From Leadbetterella lacustris (GTDB lineage: Bacteria > Bacteroidota > Bacteroidia > Cytophagales > Spirosomataceae), in assembly GCA_965234335.1 (NCBI GenBank), contig OZ248433.1:1-64000 (forward strand): a DNA stretch of 64,000 bases. The letters run 5' to 3'. Every line of letters begins with the position of its first letter. Position 1 is the stretch's first letter. Shown here piece after piece: positions 54,060 through 60,810 of this stretch. The notes beneath the pieces were generated by a model. That model was not told the origin of the DNA and made no database searches. It saw only the letters and a program-made list of their open reading frames with translations. Made by a program: the position numbers and the translations under genes.

Positions 54060-54060
54060 A

Positions 54061-54495
54061 ATGGCAACTATGCAAAAGATATTAAACTCATTTGACTATC
54101 AATTTATGGCTTGGTCAAGCGATAAAAGTAGTCAAATTTTTAAACCAAACAGTAGAGAAACACAATTGGGTCTTTCAGGAGATACTCAAGTTAATATTTT
54201 AACAAATCAAATAATTTCAAACGTAAATAGACCATTTACGAATTTTAAGCCTTTTCCCAATACATTCCACTATAAACTAAATGTGTCTTTTGTTGTTATT
54301 GAGCCTTCAGAATTTTCATTTTATCTTTTTGATATCCAAGGAAAGCCAATTTCAACCATTGTTGAATCAAAATTCTTTAAAATAGGTAAAAAAGAGCTAG
54401 AATTAAATTTACCTAAAAACTTAAATCAAGGTCAGTATTACCTGGTAATGAAATCAAATAATTATCAAGAATCTGCCAAAGTAACTAAGTTCTAA
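54061..54495 (+). CDS. Chimeric small ORF: VTC N-terminus + CotH C-terminal sorting domain (repeat copy 4)
   Basis: 144 residues, one base after the stop of copy 3 and one base before the start of the true VTC gene. It has the cotH-like variants (AATGTGTCT, DIQGKP, YYLV) instead of those in the middle copies, as expected for the outermost copy of a duplicated array. One extra change is KVTKF at the C-terminus. It keeps the original cotH-stop/VTC-start junction. Product function doubtful. Confidence 0.5.
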   Translation: MATMQKILNSFDYQFMAWSSDKSSQIFKPNSRETQLGLSGDTQVNILTNQIISNVNRPFTNFKPFPNTFHYKLNVSFVVIEPSEFSFYLFDIQGKPISTIVESKFFKIGKKELELNLPKNLNQGQYYLVMKSNNYQESAKVTKF

Positions 54496-54496
54496 A

Positions 54497-55255
54497 ATGA
54501 CAACTATGCATGAGGTATTAAACTCATTTGAAAGAATCTCTTTAGAAGAAATGAAAGAGGTGAGTTTGATGGATAGACAAGAAAGCAAATTCCTCATTAA
54601 GAAGGAGGGCCTTTCTAAATTATTAATATATTTAAATGAAGAATACCTGCTTTTTTCTATTCAAAACAAAACTATTCTGAATTATAATACAGTCTACTAT
54701 GATACTGAAGAACTAGAATTTTACAGAGCTCACTTGGTAGGTAAGTCTAACAGACTAAAAGTTAGAATTCGAAACTATGTAGATTCGAAAATATCATTTA
54801 TTGAGATAAAGAAAAAAAACAATAAAGGAAGAACCACTAAAAGTAGAAGGGAATTTGAAGGAGAGTTTCCTTTGGTTATAGATAAAAAAGAAGCAGTTTA
54901 TGTAAAAGAAAACGGATACGAAAATGAAAGTAGTTTAGTAGCAACTTTAGCGGTTTTTTATAAAAGGATAACCTTGGTGTCTAAAAAACTAAATGAAAGA
55001 GTAACTATAGATTTTGATTTAAGATTTACAGATAAGAACAACTCAAAAATCTATGAGGATGTATGTATTATTGAAGTAAAACAATTTCAAAAATCATTAT
55101 CACCAATTTTTGAAAGATTGAATACCATCCGAAATCTGAAAGAACCTGTAAGCAAATATTGTCTTGGATTACTTAGTTTAAGGCCAACACTACCTCAGAA
55201 TTTATTCAAAACAAAATTATACAATTTCAATAAATTTATTATCGGTACAATATGA
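54497..55255 (+). CDS. VTC-domain polyphosphate polymerase-like protein (module 2)
   Basis: 252 residues of the VTC tunnel family: MDRQESKFLIKKEG, TVYYDTEELEFYRAH, RLKVRIRNYVDS, FIEIKKKNNKGRTTKSRR, ERVTIDFDLRFT, VCIIEVKQF and SKYCLGLLS. It lines up block by block with the module 1 copy at 12612-13409. No signal, cytoplasmic. Start at 54497 is fixed by the 1-base spacing after the repeat array; its stop overlaps the DUF4956 start (ATGA, 55252-55255). Position after cotH suggests a joint role in phosphate or polyphosphate chemistry of surface proteins; this is inference. Confidence 0.87.
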   Translation: MTTMHEVLNSFERISLEEMKEVSLMDRQESKFLIKKEGLSKLLIYLNEEYLLFSIQNKTILNYNTVYYDTEELEFYRAHLVGKSNRLKVRIRNYVDSKISFIEIKKKNNKGRTTKSRREFEGEFPLVIDKKEAVYVKENGYENESSLVATLAVFYKRITLVSKKLNERVTIDFDLRFTDKNNSKIYEDVCIIEVKQFQKSLSPIFERLNTIRNLKEPVSKYCLGLLSLRPTLPQNLFKTKLYNFNKFIIGTI

Positions 55256-55845
55256 TGCCATCTGAATTAATGAATGAAATATTTGTGCCTTTTACTGATG
55301 CTTTATGGCTCAATTTTTTAATAAATCTTATCTTTTTATTAGTATTATATCGTGTACTTATCTTTAGAAATAATTTTGATATCGGATTTCTTTCCTCAAT
55401 TTTTATTCTCAACATCACCATTTATTTTACCACTGCTGTACTAAATAAAACAGAGTTGAATTTAGGTGCAGGATTTGGGCTTTTTGCGGTGTTTTCTATG
55501 CTTAGATTTCGTACCACAGATATAAGTCTACATCAAATGACCTTTATGTTTTTAGCTATTGCTTTTGGACTGATAGCGGGAGTTTGGCAAACAAATTTAA
55601 ATGGCCTTTTTGCAATTTTTGCTGTTATTTCAACTTTGATTTTTGGCTTTTACTCAGTTTTTAGGAAACAAGTTTACACTACAAAAACTATAGCATATGA
55701 TAAAATAAACCTCATTATTCCTGAAAGACACCAAGAGCTTCTTATTGACCTAAAGGCTAGGACTGGGCTTGATGTTAAAAAAGTGGAAATTCTCGACATA
55801 GACTTTTTGAAAGATGCCACAGAAATAAAGATTTTTTACAATTAA
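55252..55845 (+). CDS. DUF4956 membrane protein (module 2)
   Basis: 197 residues: membrane segments at about 18-36, 43-63, 72-90 and 100-140, then a soluble C-terminal domain with YDKINLIIPERHQELLIDLK and ARTGLDVKKVEILDIDFLKD. The GAGFGLFAVFSMLRFRT segment is nearly the same as in module 1. It overlaps VTC by 4 bases, so the two are made together and probably form a complex at the inner membrane. Function unproven. Confidence 0.88.
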   Translation: MMPSELMNEIFVPFTDALWLNFLINLIFLLVLYRVLIFRNNFDIGFLSSIFILNITIYFTTAVLNKTELNLGAGFGLFAVFSMLRFRTTDISLHQMTFMFLAIAFGLIAGVWQTNLNGLFAIFAVISTLIFGFYSVFRKQVYTTKTIAYDKINLIIPERHQELLIDLKARTGLDVKKVEILDIDFLKDATEIKIFYN

Positions 55846-55860
55846 GTATTGAACAAATTA

Positions 55861-56520
55861 ATGAAAAAGATAGTCTGTTTTTTAATTTTAAATATTGCCG
55901 CTTGCAATAGTTTATTTGCCCAAAATTCACCTATTCTGAGGACTTCTGTAGGTGCTGAAAAGAAATTCACAAAAAAATTAAGTTTCGAAACAAAACTCGA
56001 AACCAGATATTTTACGCCAGTCTATACAGACGCTATGATTTTTAATTTTTTTCGACTCTTTGAATTAGGAGCTAACTACAAATTGAATAAGCAATTATCA
56101 GCGTCGATTTTTTATCGATATGCTCTCCGAAAAAACAATGAATTTACTGATTTTGAAGGTAGAAGCAGGTATTTTGTCAATCTAGCTCATCAGGCAAAAT
56201 TTAATAAAATACGATTACAAAATCGCTTGAGATACCAGCAACAGTATCGTGACAATGATGAGAAAAATGAACTACAATCTAGTTTTTTAAGATATAAGTT
56301 AGAAAGTACATATAAAATTAATAAAAAAATAAGTCCTTTTTTGGCCACAGAGTTTTTTTATAAAATTCAAACCAAACGTATTGATCAACTACGATTAAGC
56401 ACTGGTATAAATTATAGAATTAATAAAAATAACGGTTTGGAATTTGGAGTTTTTAAAGATTATAGTACCCTTGGAAATGGATTGTTCAATATAGAAATGG
56501 GTTATAAGTTTGATTTTTGA
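55861..56520 (+). CDS. DUF2490 outer-membrane protein (module 2)
   Basis: 219 residues from ATG 55861; the frame extends four codons to a TTG at 55849 but the signal peptide (KKIVCFLILNIAACNSLFA-Q) fits the inner ATG. Barrel-like strands throughout: KKFTKKLSFETKLETRYF, RNRSRYFVNLAHQAKF-like region, RLRYQQQYRDNDEKNE, RIDQLRLSTGINYRI. Paralogue of 11367-12011 with the same gene order. 15 bases after the DUF4956 stop and the last gene of the operon. Confidence 0.82.
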   Translation: MKKIVCFLILNIAACNSLFAQNSPILRTSVGAEKKFTKKLSFETKLETRYFTPVYTDAMIFNFFRLFELGANYKLNKQLSASIFYRYALRKNNEFTDFEGRSRYFVNLAHQAKFNKIRLQNRLRYQQQYRDNDEKNELQSSFLRYKLESTYKINKKISPFLATEFFYKIQTKRIDQLRLSTGINYRINKNNGLEFGVFKDYSTLGNGLFNIEMGYKFDF

Positions 56521-56563
56521 AAAATATGGAATTTGTATATTTGCTAAAAAACTAAAAATGAAA

Positions 56564-57343
56564 TCAAATCATTGCCCCAAAGAAAAGTAAAGTTTCTCGA
56601 ATGTAGGTTTTCCAATATTCCCAGCTGTGTTCGCCTGCATATTTATGAAATTGATGTGGAATTTGGTTTTCCAGTAATTTATGATGTAAAGCGAGATTGT
56701 CATCAAACAATGGGTCGTTTTCGCCACAGTCAAATCTAAAAGGTGCAAGACTTTCTTTATTTTGAATGAGAATTTCTAACACATCCTCAGGCTTGATAAC
56801 TTGTTGATCTAGTTCTTCTTTATGCTCAAGAAATTGTGCTAAAGATTTATACATTGTTACAGAAGACAAGCCACTAAAGGCTTTAAAAAGATTGGGATAT
56901 TTTGCCCCTAATCTCAAAGCCCCATAGCCACCCATCGACAATCCAGCTATAAAAATGGGTGATTTTGAACTGGTTTCTCGGTAGCTCTCCTTAGTGAGTG
57001 CTATCACATCTTCAACTATCCATTTTTCATAATCTATCTTCTTATGTTGTAAATAGCCACTTCCATCACCAAAAAGTCCATCAGAAGGCATCACCAATAA
57101 CATGGCTGGAATTTCTTTGTTTGAAACCATATTTGTCAAGGTTTCATGAACCCTGGCATTAAGTGCCCAAGCCCAATGGCTACCATATACGCCATGTAAC
57201 AAAATCACTATCGGAAGGTCGCAGAAATCTCCTTCAGGTTTATAAACGCAAACATCTGCTCTATGTCCTAGTGCAGGGCTTTTAACGGAAAAGAAATCTA
57301 AACCATTAAAAATTGCTTTTTCTTTGCTAAAAAACTTTGTCAT
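56564..57343 (-). CDS. Alpha/beta-hydrolase-fold esterase (esterase-D-like)
   Basis: 259 residues. Landmarks: ADVCVYKPEG, VILLHGVYGSHWAWA, nucleophile Ser in FIAGLSMGGYGALRLGAKYP, Asp in DCGENDPLFDDN, and His in YAGEHSWEYWKTYI. The family includes S-formylglutathione hydrolase FrmB and other short-chain esterases. No signal peptide. Its ATG follows directly on the ADH stop (57344/57343), so it is the last gene of a PhyH-ADH-esterase operon. Together with ADH it could clear an aldehyde by oxidation and thioester hydrolysis; substrate not known. Confidence 0.87.
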   Translation of the reverse strand: MTKFFSKEKAIFNGLDFFSVKSPALGHRADVCVYKPEGDFCDLPIVILLHGVYGSHWAWALNARVHETLTNMVSNKEIPAMLLVMPSDGLFGDGSGYLQHKKIDYEKWIVEDVIALTKESYRETSSKSPIFIAGLSMGGYGALRLGAKYPNLFKAFSGLSSVTMYKSLAQFLEHKEELDQQVIKPEDVLEILIQNKESLAPFRFDCGENDPLFDDNLALHHKLLENQIPHQFHKYAGEHSWEYWKTYIRETLLFFGAMI

Positions 57344-58456
57344 TTAATTTAAAAAAATTAATACTCCTTTGGCATTTTTTCCGTCATGCATATCTTGAAA
57401 TGCCTGAGATAGGTTTTCTAAGTTATAAGTTTTTGTTACCATTTCATCTAAAATCAAATCACCTTTGGCATACAAATTTTGAAGAATCGGGAAATCTATC
57501 TGAGGTCGACATTTGCCATAAAGTGGATTTATATAAATTTTGTCCCACTCAAATAAATTCATGTCAATCGTGATTTCTTGCTCGATTCCACTTACTTGAA
57601 CTGCAGTTCCAGCATTACGAATCATGGCCAAGGGTGCAGCTCCAAGTTCAGGAATTGCAGTGCATTCAAAAGCATAATCTGCACCTCTACCACCACATAA
57701 TGCTTTGACAGCCTCTGCTGCTTTTAATAATCCAATATCTGTTTTCTCAGCCAAAAGTGTGTGAGTTGCTCCATATTCCAGGGCCATTTCTAGGCGTAAA
57801 GGATTTATATCTACAGCAATTATTTTGCTGGCACCAGCAATTCTCGCTCCTTGAATCACATTAAGGCCAACGCCACCAGTTCCCAATACAACAACACTAG
57901 TTCCTGCCTTCACTTTGGCTGCATTTACTACAGAACCGAAGCCTGTCATTACGCCACAACCCACAATCGCTGCCGAGCTAAACGGCATATCGACATGAAT
58001 TTTAACACAGGCAGATGCTCTTACCAAAGTGTATTCCGACATGGTTCCGAGACTGAATGCCTTTTCAATTGGGTTTCCGTGTAAAGTAGTTGAAACAAAA
58101 GTAGCATGGCCTTCACTCACTTTATTGCCCGCCGTAACGGCCGAATTTCGTTCGCAAATATGTTGGTTTCCTTCCTGACACTGAAAACATTCGTAGCACG
58201 GAATTGCCCAATTGAGCATGACTTTGTCGCCCACAGAAAAGTTTTTAACGGCATTGCCAATAGCGACAATTTCGCCGGCTCCTTCGTGGCCCATTACCAA
58301 AGTTTTGCCCCAAGACTGTGAATCCCAATCGGTGTGGCAAATACCTGCGGCCTTTATTTTTACCAATATTTCATCGTTTTTTGGTTCTTCAATTTCGATA
58401 GTTTGAATCGAGAAATTACCATTTCCTGATGCTATTGCTGCTTTGGAATGTATCAT
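57344..58456 (-). CDS. Zinc-dependent alcohol dehydrogenase (class III-like MDR)
   Basis: 370 residues of the medium-chain family. Catalytic zinc ligands in AGICHTDWDSQ, VMGHEGAGEIVAIG and IVGCGVMTGFGSVV; structural zinc cysteines in CYECFQCQEGNQHIC; NAD-binding VVVLGTGGVGLNVIQGARIAGA and VDINPLRLE. The tetra-Cys loop and the overall layout are those of class III/glutathione- or mycothiol-type formaldehyde dehydrogenases and their relatives. Cytoplasmic. 13 bases downstream of PhyH and directly adjoining the esterase, with the AraC regulator divergent. Confidence 0.9.
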   Translation of the reverse strand: MIHSKAAIASGNGNFSIQTIEIEEPKNDEILVKIKAAGICHTDWDSQSWGKTLVMGHEGAGEIVAIGNAVKNFSVGDKVMLNWAIPCYECFQCQEGNQHICERNSAVTAGNKVSEGHATFVSTTLHGNPIEKAFSLGTMSEYTLVRASACVKIHVDMPFSSAAIVGCGVMTGFGSVVNAAKVKAGTSVVVLGTGGVGLNVIQGARIAGASKIIAVDINPLRLEMALEYGATHTLLAEKTDIGLLKAAEAVKALCGGRGADYAFECTAIPELGAAPLAMIRNAGTAVQVSGIEQEITIDMNLFEWDKIYINPLYGKCRPQIDFPILQNLYAKGDLILDEMVTKTYNLENLSQAFQDMHDGKNAKGVLIFLN

Positions 58457-58469
58457 AAGGTTAAGTTAA

Positions 58470-59264
58470 TCAAAAAACCACAGGATTCAGTTTAGTATTT
58501 ATAATTTCTCCAACTTTGGCCCCAGGACACCAAACTTCCCAATCCTTCTGTTGATTTTCGTTCTCAGGTTCTTTCAAAATCATGTTTTTGTCCATGTAGA
58601 TTACGGTCATTACTTTACGCATCTGATCGGTTTTGTTGGCACCTGCACGGTGAAAAACCCAACCCGAGTGAAAACTCACTTCGCCTAAGTCAAATGGCTC
58701 TATAACATGTTTAAAATCAGTAACTCTTAACTTTTGAGCAATCATTTTTTCACTATCATCGCTGATGGCCAACTCCCTGCCCTCAATTATAGCATGACTG
58801 CCCGCACTAAACTCCAGCGGCCCCATTTCTAAGGGGATTTCTTGCAAAGGAATCCATGCGGTTACGGTTTTGTCTGTTTCCAAAGGCCAGTAATATTGGT
58901 CGGCATGCCATGGGGTGATGCCGCCACCGCCTTCTTTAAAAAGTGCTTGGTCGTGATAAATTCTAGCTCCTTCTGCTTGCATCAGCTCGGCAGCTATTTG
59001 ACCCAGACGGCTACTCATTATAAATTCTTTGATGGTTTCATCTTCTCGCCAAAGGTTAAAAATCTGTAAAAAAGCTTTTCCATAAGTGTCTCGAGCGTCA
59101 AGTGGCTTGTCTTGGCTGTTGAGCTCGTTTACCTTTTCTGTAATCTTTTGGCCATAATATGCCAAGGTTTCGGCATCAAATACATTTTTAAGCTTGATAT
59201 ATCTGTTTTTTTGATAGAATTCAATTTGCTCTTGGGTAAGTTCGTAAGGTTGATTAATATTCAT
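58470..59264 (-). CDS. Phytanoyl-CoA dioxygenase family (PhyH) Fe(II)/2-oxoglutarate oxygenase
   Basis: 264 residues. Features: EFYQKNRYIKLKNVFDAETL at the start, the metal-binding HxD in PWHADQYYWPL, WIPLQEIPLEMGPLEF, SFHSGWVFHRAGANKTDQMR with the second His and the Arg that binds 2-oxoglutarate. The family hydroxylates C-H bonds, in some members removing methyl or other groups. First gene of a three-gene operon; 127 bases from the divergent AraC gene. Substrate unknown. Confidence 0.9.
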   Translation of the reverse strand: MNINQPYELTQEQIEFYQKNRYIKLKNVFDAETLAYYGQKITEKVNELNSQDKPLDARDTYGKAFLQIFNLWREDETIKEFIMSSRLGQIAAELMQAEGARIYHDQALFKEGGGGITPWHADQYYWPLETDKTVTAWIPLQEIPLEMGPLEFSAGSHAIIEGRELAISDDSEKMIAQKLRVTDFKHVIEPFDLGEVSFHSGWVFHRAGANKTDQMRKVMTVIYMDKNMILKEPENENQQKDWEVWCPGAKVGEIINTKLNPVVF

Positions 59265-59391
59265 TTTCGTAAGTTTTGATGATGCAATTTCCGCACAATT
59301 TGCTCGTAAAGTTTTGATTATTTTTTCAAAAAATTGGCTAATATTATCATTTTAGTTTATTTTATATATTAATTTTAGATAAAAAAGGACA

Positions 59392-60228
59392 ATGAAGGCC
59401 GTTTTAGAAAAATTAGACCTTGATGTAGGAAGTTCATTTCTTTACAGAAACTTTGCCTTGCCAAGTTTTGACGCCGCTTTTCATTTTCATCCAGAGTTTG
59501 AACTTACGCACATCCGCAAAGGTGAGGGTCAGCGGTATGTGGGAGCTCAAGTGGAGGATTTCTATAACGACGACTTGGTTTTTCTGGGCTCAAATCTACC
59601 ACATTGTTGGATTTCAAAAACGCTACCCAAAGGCGAAAAAGTAGAAGCCACGGTGGTTCAGTTTAGGGGTGATTTTTTGGGGGAAAGATTTTTGGAATTA
59701 CCCGAAATGCTTTGGCTCAATGATTTATTTCAGAAATCAAAGGCTGGATTGATAATTTTAGGAGAAACCAAGTCCCGCGTTTTGGGAAGTTTGTTTGAAA
59801 TGTCAAAAGTAAATGATTATCAGAGACTTGTGTTGTTTTTGGGTATCTTAGGGACGCTTTCCGAAAGCACGGAACTGGAGTTGATGGATGCTTCATTTTC
59901 AAATGTTCAACATTCGGGTACGGAAACAGCTCGATTCCAAAAGGTTTTTGCTTATCTCATTGAGCATTATCGGGAGGAAATAACTCTTCAGGAAATTTCT
60001 GAGGTTGCCCATCTTTCTCCTACCTCTTTTTGTAGATATTTTAAGGCAGTAACTGGTAAAACTTTTTTAGAAATTGTTAATGCTTACAGAATTCAACATG
60101 CCTGCCAACTGTTGAGGAAAAATCAACTCTCGGTAAGCCAAATAGCCCTCGAAAGTGGTTTTAATGACGTTCCTTATTTCAATAAATTGTTTAAAAAGAT
60201 GAAAGGTGTGAGTCCGATGAAATTCTAG
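59392..60228 (+). CDS. AraC-family transcriptional regulator
   Basis: 278 residues. N-terminal cupin-like effector domain (FHFHPEFELTHIRKGEGQRY, DLVFLGSNLPHCWIS) and a C-terminal double helix-turn-helix (about 178-278) with ITLQEISEVAHLSPTSFCRYF and SVSQIALESGFNDVPYFNKLF plus GVSPMKF. The divergent placement next to the PhyH gene makes it the probable ligand-dependent activator of the PhyH-ADH-esterase operon. Confidence 0.92.
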   Translation: MKAVLEKLDLDVGSSFLYRNFALPSFDAAFHFHPEFELTHIRKGEGQRYVGAQVEDFYNDDLVFLGSNLPHCWISKTLPKGEKVEATVVQFRGDFLGERFLELPEMLWLNDLFQKSKAGLIILGETKSRVLGSLFEMSKVNDYQRLVLFLGILGTLSESTELELMDASFSNVQHSGTETARFQKVFAYLIEHYREEITLQEISEVAHLSPTSFCRYFKAVTGKTFLEIVNAYRIQHACQLLRKNQLSVSQIALESGFNDVPYFNKLFKKMKGVSPMKF

Positions 60229-60304
60229 TTTTTTGGGTTAGAATTTGATTACCAATGCTTGATTTGCTATGTTAAGATAATTTTAGGTTCTTTTCATCAA
60301 GAAT

Positions 60305-60664
60305 TTATTTTGCCAGAAGTGTTTTAGCTGAAATACCTAAATCATGGTTCAAATATTTCATTAGTTTTACGCTCATCTGTTTTTTTTCATTGATTATTTC
60401 GGAAATAGAGCTTTGGCTGATGCCAAACCTTTTGGCTAGTCCAGTTTGAGTTAAGCCTTGCTGTTTCATTTTATACTTCAATGCTTCTATAGGGGACAGC
60501 GGTTCAATTTTATGGTGTTTTTGTTTATATTCATGCACTAATAAGGAGAGGATTTCTAAAGTTTCGCTTTCCGTTGTGTTTGTTTTGGCATCAAATACAG
60601 ATTCCAATAAGATAAGTGCTTTTTCGTATTCTTCTTCAGTTTTTATTGTTTTCAAATTTTCCAT
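60305..60664 (-). CDS. HigA-like antitoxin / HTH_3 regulator, without visible toxin
   Basis: 119 residues: N-terminal helical part (TEEEYEKALILLESVF) and a lambda-repressor-type HTH (about 60-119: LSPIEALKYKMKQQGLTQTG, LAKRFGISQSSISEIINEKK). This length and domain order match the HigA antitoxins of the HigB-HigA type. HigB would normally be encoded just upstream, but that space is 146 bases and divergent to the phospholipase gene, so no toxin is present. Likely an orphan regulator. Confidence 0.85.
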   Translation of the reverse strand: MENLKTIKTEEEYEKALILLESVFDAKTNTTESETLEILSLLVHEYKQKHHKIEPLSPIEALKYKMKQQGLTQTGLAKRFGISQSSISEIINEKKQMSVKLMKYLNHDLGISAKTLLAK

Positions 60665-60810
60665 ACTTTAGTTTTTAAAACCGCTCGGTTAAATGAATTT
60701 AGATGAATTATTTCTGAACTTAGAATAAATTTTGGAAACATAATATTTTATAAATGTAAAATTCATTTTTTTTATTCCGAAATTTCAGAAAAATTCAATC
60801 AAGATAACAA

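Larger units (their letters stand above)
52789..54532 (+). repeat. Four tandem copies of a 436-bp unit (cotH 3' end + VTC 5' end)
   Basis: The sequence TATCAATTTATGGCTTGG begins copies at 52789, 53225, 53661 and 54097, exactly 436 bases apart. Each unit holds the last 132 codons of cotH, its TAA, one base, and the first 33-odd bases of the VTC gene. Copies are nearly identical but not clones: copies two and three share variants (AAGGTGTCT, DIRGKP, YYSV) while copies one and four share others (AATGTGTCT, DIQGKP, YYLV). Because 436 is not a multiple of three, each copy is read in a new frame from its own borrowed ATG. Confidence 0.95.

Noticed and set aside
52789..54532. CRISPR array or satellite DNA
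   Set aside because: The unit is 436 bases with no spacers, contains coding sequence and can be traced to the cotH-VTC junction.
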